In this document: positions 50,650-63,300 of the stretch, piece after piece
Layout: each line of letters starts with the position of its first letter
Position numbering within the stretch: position 1 is the stretch's first letter
Assembly (NCBI RefSeq): GCF_910596095.1
Contig: NC_056536.1
Location: 15,270,791 to 15,334,790 of the forward strand
Origin: Thunnus maccoyii
Lineage: Eukaryota > Chordata > Actinopteri > Scombriformes > Scombridae
DNA: 64,000 nt
Direction of reading: 5' to 3'
Position numbers and translations under genes: made by a program
Notes under the pieces: generated by a model
Told to the model about the DNA's origin: nothing
What the model saw: only the letters and a program-made list of their open reading frames with translations
The model's database searches: none

Positions 50650-52569
50650 AACATGCAGGTAAACCTGGGTGAAAGACAGGGGCTGCAGATCATGTGTGGT
50701 GGATGTGCTGCGTCAGTGCCTGTTGAGAATGGAGCTCTATCTGGAACAGTTAAAACCACTGAATACAATAAACAATGGCTCCATCCCACTCAGAGAGTTC
50801 AGCTTTGAGTGTGTTTTGTCTCTAAGTTTGAGTGTAATCAGACAATAGATGACGCCGTGTGTCATGTCTGTCAGTTTCATGAACATTTGTGTAGAATTTA
50901 CCATAAATCATTCAGTCAGTTTAGCACAGACGTAAACAGCTGGTAGTTACCACACAGTGCCATCACATCACTGACTGTAGAGCAGATGGTTCTCCATCAC
51001 AGAATGATGCATCTGATATCTGCAGTGAAAATTATTTTAATATATTGATACCCAAATATACAAAACTGTTTTGTTTGTATTCTTGCACTGTATTATGTAT
51101 AAAGATGATCTCGTATGGGACGACCTGAACAAGTAATATGGTGACAAGTGTGTAGTAATGCTCGTGAAATGTATTGCTTATGCAGTACTGATTAACATAT
51201 AAATCAGTATTGGCACACTTAATGAAGACAATGTAATGCAAATGTAAAGTTTTTTTCTTGTTTTTGTTCACTTCTGCTTTTGTCATTTATTTTGTTTCTG
51301 ATCTAAGTTTTATTACTCCAGTCCTTTTAATATCATTACCCTGTATAGTGGACCGAGATACAACTGAAAGTATTTCACTGCCATTATTTACAGAATGTGT
51401 TTGTTGCATATGTGACAAATGAAAACAGAGACGATTTATACGTTTATAACTGTACGGAAGTTCTTATATAAAATAGTTGAAGCAGGTCGGACACAGATGT
51501 GCTTCAAACCATTTAAACCACATTTCTCTTGAACACATTTCATTAACCAATTTGCAGTATTTTGATATGGAAGCTACACTAATTGGGGACTTGGTGTTAT
51601 TTTAAACACTGTATTGCTCATCAGGAGTCTAGTGGCATGCAGGTTTATTATGTAACCGTTTAATCAATGAGCAGGATGAGCTCTCACCCAAAGGGCTCTA
51701 AATGTTGGTCATTGTTTGTCACTAATAAGTGATACTATTGTAAAAGTGAAACAGGAAATTATGTCTCTTGAGTGTCAGTTTGTGTTTCCTTGTTAAAGAT
51801 GCAGCATCAAAGATACCATTAAAGAAACTGTCCACTAAAGTATCTGAAATGAAACCTAAACCAGTAAGACTCTTAACTAGTGACACAGTTTGATATAAAA
51901 GTTTTCTTCCCTCAACTGAATCTCAACTGGACAAACAGTAACATTTGTTGGTAACAATAGTTTTTATGTCTTTTAATATAAAACTCTAATGGCTCTTTGA
52001 TTGTTTGCACAGACTCTAAAATAACTGCCTAATGCCTCCCAACAATGCACTAAAGTTAATCCCATCACCACAACAGCTGAAATGATTGCTTCAATGTTTT
52101 GTCTTTATTTTAAATAGATTTTTACATTTTTTAATGTCTTTTTTAATAATTCAAGGTGATGCTGTTGACTAAATAAGCAGTTTACAGTACAAAGGAAACA
52201 GCTTATTTTCCACTCATCAACTATTCTGTTGATATTATCCACTCACAACATTTTCTTGTCATCTTCAGTGTCATTAAAGTCACACGACTAGTGAGGTGCT
52301 TTGCTTTCTGCATGTTTTCATTGTTGAATCACAAACAAACATTACTGCATTTTACACACTTGGAGGTGTTCTCTTGTATTTGAACTTGCAAACATGTACA
52401 GTACATCCAGCTCAACACAACATTATCTCACATCAAACTCACTTTGAATTCCAAGTCTAAAATGATAAGAAATACAAAAATATCAACAAACTACACCCTA
52501 GCAAAACATCTTTAAAATGTAAAACAAAAGCAACAACAACTAAAAGAATATCCCTGAGCAGTGACACAA
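50650..52569. other. Intergenic and traf3ip3 3' UTR
   Basis: No supported exon. The traf3ip3 3' UTR runs leftward from 52569; TTTATT at 52104-52109 is a candidate minus-strand AATAAA. The remainder is AT-rich without recognised repeats. Confidence 0.45.
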
Positions 52570-55500
52570 TCATATTGGTCTAAAACAGCCTGAGTATCGA
52601 GGAGAGGCCATTTCCATGAGATAGCTGTCGATGCGTGTCTCTATATCTGAGTAAAGGTCCTCGACTTGTTCCCTGAAAGGTGGATGCCACAGCCACAACA
52701 TGACAACTCCTGCAACAGCGAGGAGTAGAAGGAAGAACACAAACAGCCTCCACCAGGAGCCACACCGAGCCTAAACAGAGAAGGAAATGTCTGAGTGAAA
52801 GGAAATATATACAGTTTTATATAGAAATATACACAATAGTGATAAGAATCTTTATTGCTGATGTTGTGTTGCAGCTGATCAGGTGATCACTGCAGCAAAG
52901 ATCTCAAAATAGAAATGTCATAAAGTAGAAAAGATAAATTGGTGCAGGAAGTTTACGATGTAAGTGCAAATGAGAGCATTTGAGTATTAGCAAGGACATC
53001 AAGTCTCACCTCCCCTTAAGCCCCCCTCCTCACACACACACACACACACACACTCACACACACACACTGCTCACCGGTCTCCTGCGGCGGTGGCTGAGCT
53101 GCCGGAGCTCTTCCCTGCACTGCGACAGCCGGGCCTGGCTGGACTGACATTCCTGCTCCATAACATGCAGCTCCGTCTGCAGCTCCTCACACTGTGAACA
53201 CACACACACACACACACACCATATGGAGGGGAAATGTTTGTACAGTTGATCATATTTGGCCTCAACCCATTTAAAACACATTTACAGTGCCTGAGATTTT
53301 TAGAAATGCATTTTTCAACAAGATAAAAATGCCAAATATTTCTGTCTCTGAGACATTTTCCAGGATTGAGAACATGCAATTTTTGAAACATTCTGATTTG
53401 ATACATACTTGAAATAAATCATTAATTTATTTTTAAAGCATTTTGAAAAAAAACTAGTGAGTGAAGTTAAGTTCAGATTTTTCTAAAAATATCCCTGAAA
53501 TACAAACTTTTACCAAAATATAACATTTTACATTTTGGATACATTTTGATGATTTCTTGCAAAAAAAAAAAAAAGGATATTATGCATCATTCTTTGCAAA
53601 ATATCTGATAATGAGAAAGTTTGTCATATTTATGCCTCATCTAGTGTGGATTCATTAATGTCTGATTATCTGTAGCACTTTATTGATTACCAGGACGCTC
53701 TGAACCAAATGAGACCATCATGGTTGTGAATGTTACAGTATACATAGGTGTATATATAGGTGTGCCTAGATCTCCTCTTTACCTCTCTCTCCTTTCGTTG
53801 GAGTTTCTCCTGAGTGTGACGGAGCTGCTCCTCCACCTGAGAGTCTCTCTTCACCGTCAGTCGTAAAGGCTCTGCTTCCTCTGACGTCAGACTGTCCTGC
53901 ATCATGAAATCCTGGATCTCATTGCTGCCATCTAGGAAACAGAAAGCATTGCAAATAAATGACCCATGTTGTCTTTGTGGAATTTTAACTGCTACTCAGA
54001 GTATGAAGTGTTTCGTTTCAGCATTATTCCCAGATAAAGGACGACAGTGGCTTCACTTTGACCTTCACAAAAGATTCACAGAAAAAAAAGCATGACTAAC
54101 CTCTAAGGTGCTGGATCTCCTCTCTTAAAACCTGGTTTTCCTCTTCCAGTAGGCCAATGTTGTAATGTAGCTCCTTCTTCTCGTGTCTTAGTGACCTCAG
54201 TTCCTTCTCCAGCTCAGCCTCTCTGGTCCTGGACAGCTGCACAAGACACGCATGTTTTTCACAACCATTTATATTAAAACCTCTAACCTGATCCACATTA
54301 TACCACATAATACTGTACCTCATTTTGGCTGTGCAGCTGTTGCAGCTGTTCATTACTGAGGTGTTGATGCTCCCTGAGTTGTGCAGAGCTCAGCTTCAGC
54401 TCCTCATAAAGGCTCTGCCACCTCTTTGCCTCTGCTTTTGCTGTAATTAGCGCATCCTGGTGGCAAAAATACAAAGTATCTTCAAGATTCAGCTTTTTGA
54501 TATGTCAGTATCACCAGAAAGCTAAAATAAGTCAGTGACAGTGATGTTGTGTCTCTCTCCTGAGTCTCCTTAGTCAAATTGAAAATAAAGTTGCTGTATA
54601 TCATTTAGATTAAAAGCTAAATGTTTGACCTGCATTGTCTCTGCCTTTGTGAGCGCCTCAGTTTTCTCCTGTGTGACCTTCTGCAGGGCGACCAGAGCTT
54701 TCTCTTCATACATCAGTTTCTGCTTTTCCATCTGTAACACCAGTTTCTTCATTCCATCCTTGGGAAACTTCTGTAAGGACACAACACTGCTGAGTTAAAC
54801 CCACAAATGCTTACGGGGTGAAATGGAAACCCAAACTATGGAGGCACGCTCAGTAGACACTGCTACTATCGCTGCATGACAGAGTGAAAGTGTAGAGGAG
54901 TTTGACTGTTTTAGAAAGGAATTAATGTTTTTGAGTTGTTGCAAACAAAGACTACATGATAAAAAAACACTCAGTGGTTGTTTTTTTTTACACCAACAGC
55001 TGCTGTTTCTTACCTGCAGGCAGACTTGTAGTTGCGCCTCCAGAGCCTTGATCTTGTTTCTCAGCAGGTCTTCACTGCAGCGAGCCTGTGTGGGTTAGAG
55101 AGGAAATGACTGGCTGTCACGCTGTAACCTGCAGATGGAAAATTAATGGTTCATGCACTAAAATCTGTGACAGCGTGCTCTATCACTGTCTGCACGCACT
55201 CATGCACAAAGGGAACTTGTAGCATCAGTGAGCCTCAAAAAAGACAGTTATAGTGTGGAAATAACATATACGGTGCCTAATGATAACATACCTGGTATAA
55301 AAAAGCAGCTTTTATAGATTTAAAGCATAAACAATTAAAACTAAATAAACTTCTAGATCCTCAAACCGAAATTACAAAAAAACAAAAAGAGGAAATACCA
55401 ATATTTTCTCTTCATTCAATACAGCTAGCGTAGCTGAAAGAGAGCTAATGAGGATGCATAGCACCTATAATGGTTACTGACTAACACGCCCTTCCTGCAT

Positions 55501-55674
55501 AAGAATGACAGCTTGCACTCGTCCTATGCAGTGTAGGTTAGTGCGGAAGCAGGAAGCTCCAAACCACAGACTGCATAGGCCTTCCTGAGGTAGCAGCAGC
55601 CTTCATTTACTGTGAACTCCACTGTGACGAAAACATTTTCAGTCTAATATCAACCAGAGAACTAAAGACAATAA

Positions 55675-55706
<32 letters not shown>

Positions 55707-57645
55707 TAACCTTATAAAATGAGAAATATGTGAGAAATATATGCTACTTGGAAACGGTAACAGTAAAACACTGGAGGTGTGTTTGATTTAAGTAAACAGC
55801 CAGACAGGCCTGTGCACACAGAAGAAGAGTCTTACTGTCCATATTTTGCTCGAGGAGTTCATGAGGTTTGACGTTCTCTCCTGGAGGGCTGCCAGCTTCT
55901 TCTTCACTGTGTCTTCTCTCCAGAGGGCCTCCTGACAGAAAACATAGAGCAGAAGAGAGATAAAGCTACAACAACGTACAAATACTGAATGTATTTAAAA
56001 ACAGTCAGCATTTTCTGTTCAGGTGTCAACTTGATATGATGCTAATGCTGCTTAATAAGTTATCAGCTCATGTAGTGGGTGAAAGGAGAGCAGTTACTTT
56101 TTATTTTTAGCTAAACGAAGCAAATCTATCGAAGTTTTGATGAATAACAGCCACTGTAACCACAAGTGCCAGACAGGTGGTTAAACAACACCAGCAAACA
56201 GAAGTCATTAAAGAGTACATAAAAATATAAAAATACTATATAAATAATACAAAAATACAAATACAGTAAAATACACACCATGAGAGGCATCAATCAGTAC
56301 GTAGTTTGGTGACATCCACTAACACGAGTCACCAAAAGCTACAGGTCAAACCAGACCAAGTAAGACTGCATCAGTAAAACTACTGAGCAACAGTATTAAT
56401 GCTAATGAATTCAAATATTGATTTGTATGAGGAAACGTGTTGATTTATGTGTCAAAATTACATTATCTCACTATAAACAAGGAACAAAACACAGGATGGA
56501 CTTTGAAAATAATTGGTTTGTTTACCTGCAAGTAGTCGGCTATCCGCTGAATGTCCTATTATTTCAGAGATGAGAGACAAGAAAATCAGTTCAAGTTGTT
56601 AAATATTATTTTGATAATCTGTAATTAAAATCAGCACCATTGAAAAAAAGCCGCTGTTTGAAACTCACAGATTCCTTGACAGTGATAAGTCCAGAGCTGT
56701 ATGGGGGAAAATATCATTTTCATTAATTCATTCAAACAAAACAATGATGTGAAATTTGACATTTAACGACAGACAATCAAAGGAGATTCAAGTCACACTC
56801 ACTCTGTCTGCATGCTGGCGTCTCGCAGGATCTTTTTTTGTTGAAACTTTTCAGTTTGAATGAATGATTTGGTGCTCGTCTTTTGGGCTTTGAAAGAAAA
56901 GAAAAAAAAAACAGAATTATTTGTATGAAAAATCAAAGATAATTTCACAGTTTCATGTCAAAGCTTTCTGTAATTGGCAAGACTTTTACCATTTATACTA
57001 TTCTCTCTTTTATCTGTGCTTTTCATCTTGTTCTGGTTTGATTCCCTCGTCACTGTTAGGGAGGCAGATACTTGCTTCCTTGCGTAGCCGTTCTCAGGCC
57101 TCAGTGTCACCGGTTCTAACCATAATGAAGCCTGAAGAAATGAGAGAAGAGAAAAGAAGATGCAGAATTATGAAATACAGATCTGGTGATACTCTACTAC
57201 AAATAGTATCAAAAGATTTCGTATTTACCCATTTACTGGTGCCTGCTCCTTCAGTTACGCTGCTGTTTGATGTTGAAATCATCACTGGATGTCCATTAGC
57301 GGTGGGAATATTTTGGATATTTGTATGCAACGTCTCTGATTTGCTGACTGAACTGTAATGCTTCATTGGAAATGTCTTTGAAGGTTTTCTTCTCGAGGAA
57401 GAGTTTGTAGACTTTGCAGCATACGGGTCTGGACTCACTGACCTCCTCCTCAGAAATTCCTGATGCCTCTTTTCCTTCAGTTCTTTCTTTATCAGTTTTG
57501 TGTTAAATTCTCTCGTGGGGCTCCGACATGAAGTCGCATTGTTACGTCCTCGTAGGTGTTCATGTTTCTCCGCTCTGATCTCCACTTTCTGATCAAAGTC
57601 TTTCACAGAGGAGAGTGGTATTCCACTGACAACCAGGGCGTCCAT
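52570..57645 (-). CDS. traf3ip3: TRAF3-interacting JNK-activating modulator (T3JAM)
   Basis: Coiled-coil membrane adaptor that binds TRAF3; in mammals it acts in lymphocyte development and MAVS signalling. Thirteen coding exons, from 57229-57645 to 52570-52770, including 28- and 30-base microexons (56669-56696, 56526-56555), all join in phase to 583 residues (human about 551). Recognised by NATSCRSPTRE...EFLRRRS near residue 35, SMQTDSGLITVKESDIQRIADYL, the match of KFPKDGMKKLVLQMEKQKLMYEEKA to human GMKKVLLEMEDQKNSYEQKA, and SQARLSQCREELRQLSHRR before the membrane segment. About residues 190-515 are heptad-rich coiled coil. One hydrophobic segment (about 524-545, LFVFFLLLLAVAGVVMLWLW) lies near the C-terminus, followed by about 38 residues, longer than in human. 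Other exons: 56990-57131, 56803-56887, 55836-55931, 55014-55085, 54630-54770, 54319-54456, 54101-54236, 53783-53931, 53075-53191. Confidence 0.93.
53033..53067. repeat. (CA)n microsatellite beside a traf3ip3 exon
   Basis: Interrupted CA repeat ending only eight bases from the exon 53075-53191; a second CA run (about 53199-53219) sits on the other side, so this exon is bracketed by CA repeats within about 10 bases on each side. Confidence 0.85.
55675..55706. repeat. (AAC)n microsatellite
   Basis: About ten AAC units in a traf3ip3 intron. Confidence 0.9.
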
Positions 57646-58084
57646 GGCAGCTCATCGGGCTGTTACAGTTCCTCGAGCCTACAATGACAATGTTTCAGGA
57701 AATGGAATATGAGACATAGAGCACATAAACAATTGAGGTGGAAAATTGTTATTTGTGCTTAAAAATAGGATTTCTAAGCACTGCGGGTGGCAGAAAGATG
57801 GCTCAGATAATACATCTGAAGATAAATTATATAACAATTTTGCTCCGTTGTCTTTTTTAGGTCTCAAAATGTTGATTCATATTTACAGAAAACACTGTAA
57901 ATGTTTGAAATATTCCTTCATATTTAGCTTGTATAAATAAACATTTCTTAAATACTGTCCTGATATTTTTATCTCAAGAGAATTTTACCTGCTTAAACAA
58001 AATAAAAGAAAGAAAATTAGTGAACTGTATCACCAGCTTGTGATCGGAAAGTGTGTGAGCAATATGCATAAAATAACGTAAAAT

Positions 58085-58245
58085 GCAAATCATTGAGGCT
58101 CCCTGGTATTGGGGTTGAGGCACCGGCCATGAACTTCAACAACCCCAGTTCAAATCTAGCCGGGCATCTTTGTTGTATGTAATTCCCCGTCTCGATCTCT
58201 CCTTCATTTCCTGTCATCTCTCTACTCTCTATCTAATAGACTCGA
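58085..58245 (+). mobile_element. tRNA-like SINE, copy 2
   Basis: Box-B-like AGTTCAAATCTAG is followed by the same body as copies 1 and 3: TTTGTTGTATGTAATTCCC, CTCGATCTCTCC, TTTCCTGTCATCTCTCTACT. The tail is lost. It is the most diverged of the three copies. It lies between the divergent genes traf3ip3 and atp5pb. Confidence 0.6.
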
Positions 58246-58902
58246 CTTATGACAAATGTAGAGTCTTAACAGTATATAAAGATGCCCCGTGTAGCTCAGA
58301 AATACATTTTCTCTGTGAACCATGTGTGTCCATTGCAGTGGAAGAAGCTGCAGTAGTAGTATCTCCAGAAATACTAGTGTAAAAGTACTAGTAGCAGTGG
58401 TAATAGTAGGCTATATGTTACACTAAATGTTGCAGTAGTTGCATTGTTGTTGTATTTTGTTAGAACTTTCCTTTAACACAGACTACTATACTTATCAAAC
58501 ACAGACAGACGAGGCCCTGATCACTGTTGATTGAGGCTGTGGAGGGAAAATGTACAAGATAATGCAAAGAAAGAATGTTGCTTAATAAGCAGAAACTGTG
58601 ATAAAGCTTACCGACTACGCCATTTCATTCAGTGGGGGAAAACTTTTCATGAGGTGGTTAGGCAGTCATCCATTTTCTCACTCTTCTGAAATAGTGTCCG
58701 GAGGTTTTGTCTGTGTTTCACATGTAGCTGTTTCTGTTGAGCATAATTTTACAGGAAGTGAAGAGAACCACAGCGTCATATGTTCCTCTATCTCACCAGC
58801 CACTCGTACCAAACTGATGCCATACACGGGTGGGCCCCAAGATTACAGACAGACCCGGCCAATTCCCCCTGCATGCAGTCTGGGATAAAACACACCACTT
58901 GG

Positions 58903-58951
58903 GAGAGAGAGAGAGAGAGAGCGAGAGAGAAAGAGAGAGAGAGAAAGAGAG
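58903..58951. repeat. (GA)n microsatellite
   Basis: GA repeat with a few AAGA and GCGA interruptions. Confidence 0.9.
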
Positions 58952-59127
58952 ATGTGCAGTTTGTGTGGTTGCCTCTTAGAAATTTTAAGTTGTTTTTTTT
59001 AATAGCAGTCTCGTTTCATTATTAAAATGAGTTAATGTTAAAGATATACTAAGTGTATAAGAAACTATACAGAACATCAACAGCTTTATCATTAGCTGGT
59101 GGTGCATGTGCATGTTTGTGTGTTATT

Positions 59128-60000
59128 AGTGGTGGAAGAAGTATTCAGATCCTTTACTTAAGTAAAAGTATCAATACAGCAATGTAAAAATGCTCCATTT
59201 ACGAAAGTAAAAGTACATAAGTATTGGCAGCAAAATGTACTTAAAGTATTTAAGTAAAAGTAGTAGTTTTGTCCTTCTGACTGATATATTATTATAAATG
59301 ACATCATTAGATTATTAATACTGAAGCATCAGTGTTAGAGCAGCATGTTGCTGTTGTAGCTGCTGCAGGTGGAGCTAGTTTCAACTACTTTATATACAGT
59401 TAGCTAGTTTAGTCCAGTGGTTCCCAACCTAGGGGTTTGGCCCCTCCAAAGGGTCATCAGATAAGTCTGAGGGGTCATGAGATGATTAATGGGAGAGGAA
59501 AGAAGAAAAAATAAAGTTCCGATACACAAATCTGTAAATCAGTTTTGGACTTTTTCTCTAATCTTTGATTTTTGGTGAAATATTGGATCATTTGAACATT
59601 TATTGAAATGAAACCATGTGAGAAGTTTAGATGGAAAAATCACTATTTAGTAGAGCTGTTAACAACTCATAGAGATCTGAAAAGTGACCCCGACTACACA
59701 CTGCTTTTTGTAGGATGTCAAAAGCCAAAAAGGTTGGAAACCACTGATTTCATCTTTAACAATGTGTTGTATTTTAAAAGCTTGTTATATTATCCATTCT
59801 GTTGAATCTTCATCTGAAAAGTAACTAAAGCTGTCAAATAAATGTAGTGGAGTAGAAAGTACAATATTTCCCTCTGAAATGTAGCAGAGTGGAAGTATAA
59901 AGTAGCATCACATGGAAATACTGAAGTAAAGTACAAGTATCTCTAAATTGTACCTAAGTACAGTACTTAAGTAAATGCACTCAGTTACTTTCCATCACTG
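59128..60000. mobile_element. hAT-type MITE interrupted by another MITE
   Basis: The left end AGTGGTGGAAGAAGTATTCAG with TTTACTTAAGTAAAAGTA and the right end TACTTAAGTAAATGCACTCAGTTACTTTCCATCACTG are inverted copies. I know this from fish genomes as a very common non-autonomous hAT-like repeat. A second element occupies 59415-59746. No clear 8-bp target duplication was seen at the outer ends. Confidence 0.75.
59415..59746. mobile_element. Nested hAT-type MITE
   Basis: Ends CAGTGGTTCCCAACCT and, at the right, AGGTTGGAAACCACTG are inverted copies with one mismatch. The flanks GTTTAGTC (59407-59414) and ATTTCATC (59747-59754) match at 5 of 8 positions, consistent with an old 8-bp hAT target duplication. 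It entered the outer MITE after that had inserted. Confidence 0.7.
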
Positions 60001-60259
60001 GTAATTTGACATTCACAACAATTCAACAAGTGTTATTTTTGATGACAGTCTTGTGAATATTCAAGATTAATTAACCAAATCTGGATCTTAGCATAATATA
60101 TAACCTCAAATGCACCCAATTAACGTGTTAATTATCTCTATTAATCCAAATTCATCATCAGCACAGTGATAAGGTTAATCTTTACGTGCAGCACCATCTA
60201 GTGGTCTTATCCTTTAACCCATCTATGACCCAACGACGCTCAAACTATTAAAAAAACTG

Positions 60260-60382
60260 AGCTGTAAATCTCGCGATATTTCAGGAGGATTTTTCGTGTG
60301 TCCGCCACCCTTGCTGTTCTTTGCAGAAGGGCACGAAGAGGCCGAAAGTAGGGTGCCCGCTGTAGCAACAACTTCTTCAAAC
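60260..60382 (+). promoter_or_regulatory. atp5pb: atp5pb core promoter
   Basis: Directly upstream of the start codon lies a TCTCGCGAT motif (60269-60277), close to the palindromic TCTCGCGAGA element of many housekeeping promoters. There is no TATA box. Assignment is by position and motif only. Confidence 0.45.
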
Positions 60383-63300
60383 ATGCTGTCCAGGCTCGTC
60401 ATTGTTTCAGGTAGGCAGTAGTGTAGTTTTTTTGGTGGTTAATAAACCCACTTAGCTCTGGCATTACTGAACTGTCAAGCAAGATACATTAAAGTTTAAA
60501 GTGAATGTGAAGCTGAAGGGTAAAGTGAAGGCCACACATTGAATGAGCGACATGCTAACGCTAGCTGTATGTAGCTAGTGTACATGTCTGCTCTGAAATT
60601 CATTAGTTTAGTGCATGTATATATTTGTGGCGACAGTTATTGATTGTGTAGCCTCTTCAGACATCATTAGCTAACAGCTAAGTTAGCGTTAGGTGACGAT
60701 AACTAGCAGACTGAAGCTACATTAGCTAACGTTAGCGCTACACGTCTGCAAATGTCACCTTTTTGACAGCTAACTTAGCATTGACTTTGTGCACATTGTG
60801 TTTCTAGTAAGGACAAATAACACTGTCTTCACAATGCTAGTCGACCAAAAGGGTTTTTTTTATTTTAATGCCATCACAGGTAGCTCATTTTAAGCTAGAA
60901 ATAGGCTATTGCTACCAGACTGGTCATTGATATTACGTTGCCATTAATGAAAAGCCTGTAACTGGGTTTTTGTTTACTTGTGTCTCAGTAAAATGAAACA
61001 CACCCAGTTACCAGTTAATGAGGTACACGTGAGGAAGGAGGTGTGCAGTTTTTGCTCCCTTCATGAAGGTTATAACCGTCATTTTTTGTTGAATCATGTT
61101 TAATCAACAGATTTAAAGGAAAGGTTCACAATTTTTTCAAGTCTGTCTTATAACATCAGTCAAGTGTCCATATGAACACTGAAAGAGGTTTTCCTCGCTG
61201 TTATCATTCCTCCTGTTCATACTGGCTATTGAAAGATCCCCTTCAAATGTCCTTTCAATGTAAGTGATGGAGGCCAAAATCCACAGTGTGTCCATACAGT
61301 CATTTTGTGCAAAAATGCATTTAAAAGTTTATCTGAGACTTCGGCAGTCTGAGTTAGTCATATCAAGTGGATATCTGCCACATTTACAGTCTTTTTAGCA
61401 TCAAATTCCCTCTTTGTGTTTCCTCAGACAGTGTTTCCCTGTTGAGCTGTGGTGGAAGTATAGCAACAAAAAGAGGGACTTTGATATTAAAAAGACTAAC
61501 GTTCATATCAGCTTCAGATACTGTTTCAAATACATTTTTGTACAGAAAGAGGACTGTGGATTTTGTGTTCCATCACTTGTAAGTGCATTATGAAGGGATC
61601 TTCTAATGGTCAGTATGAACAGGAGGAATGATTATGCAAGAAAAACATGTTTCACTATTCATTTGAGCACCTTGAAAAGACCTGAAAAATTGTGAACCCA
61701 TCCTTTTATCAACAGATTAACAAAGAATGAAAATGAGTAGCTGGCTAGTTAGTTGCATTGTGCATCCGTGTTTATGTAATTCTGTGTTCTGTTGTTTGCA
61801 GCCAATGCCCTGAAAGGCAGCGGCCCCCTTGGAGCTGGGTAAGTGTCTAGTTGTATTCATTGTATTTGTTACTAGCATAATGACACATTTATATAACAAT
61901 AATTATACATTATATGACTGCTGTGCCTCTCGGAGCTTTAGCTGACAGTGTTGTCTCCCACAGCCTGGTCCAGGCTTCTCGCTCCCTGCACACATCGTCC
62001 CAGAGCCTGGCCCCAGTGCCCCCTCTGCCAGAGAAGGGAGGCAAAGTCCGTCATGGGATCATCCCAGAGGAGCTTTTCCAGCTCCTGTACCCCAAAACTG
62101 GAGTCACAGGTCAGTAGGCTTTAACCAGAAGCAAGACTTAATCTAAGTTATTTCATTTCTGTTACAAAAAACAGTCTCCTAAGTAAAGTGCTGAATGTTT
62201 GAAAAAAAAACTCTGTTATCCATCACTGACGTAAAATAACAATTTCACCATTACAACATCACCAAAAACAGCTCTTATTCATCCTGGTTAGCGCAAACAC
62301 AAATTTATAAACAGAGAAAACTTCATATGTTCTTAGTTTAATATCCAGTATGAAGCCACTAAATGTGGCAACTCAGAATTCTTCTTCTTGACTTATGGTT
62401 ATGGTACAATGAAAAAAAATAAAAAAGGCTTGTTGTTCATTAGACATCAGTCTCTCAACCAAAAGTCGACATGTTCTGTCAAGAGCTTTGTGTGCGACAG
62501 TAACACTTTGTGTTTGCAGGCCTGCTGTGCATATTAATGTCTGTAGTAAGTTTAGACATAGAAATAAAGTTACAACTGTATCTTCAGTTACAACTGTGTC
62601 TCTGTCATGAATATAAATCCATTATGCTCTTGTTAGAAGCCCAGAGACAGAGCTGAGTGATTTAGGACCAGATCCCACCAGAGTTACTGTTGGTGTGTTT
62701 TTTATATGCGTTGTATCTCGCTGTATTTATAAATTGTCATCATTTCCACCAGGACCCTACATGCTGGGCACTGGCCTCCTTGTCTACATGCTTTCCAAGG
62801 AAATCTATGTTGTCAACCATGAGACCTTAGCTGCCGCCTCCATTGGCGCTGTCATCATCTATGGTGTCAAGAAATTCGGTCCAAGTGTTGCAGCTTTTGC
62901 TGACAAACTGAACGAGGTAGGCTGGTGCTCTGATATGGATTTGATTTTTATCTTTTTATTCTGGCTAATAACAAGATTCTTGAAAAAGATTGCACAGATT
63001 GGAGAAAGGTTATTGTTCAGAGTCATAGATGGATGATTTTGTGATCCAGCTGCAAGCTTTCGGTCAAAATTACTGGTCGTCTTTGTGCAAAACCTTTGCA
63101 AGCGCCCTATAATCACTGTGTGCGTGTGTGTGTGTGTGTTTACAGGACAAAGTGGCCAAGGCTCAGGAGGTGAAAGACCTGGCCATGTCCAGCCTGACTC
63201 AGGCCATCGAGGACGAGAAGAAGGAGCAATGGAGAGCAGAGGGAAGATCAATGCTCTTCGATGCTAAGAGAGTGAGCTGCTATGATATTTTTATTTTCTC

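Noticed and set aside
52986-53240. Possible CRISPR-like or tandem array
   Set aside because: Simple CA microsatellites in an animal genome; no repeat-spacer pattern.
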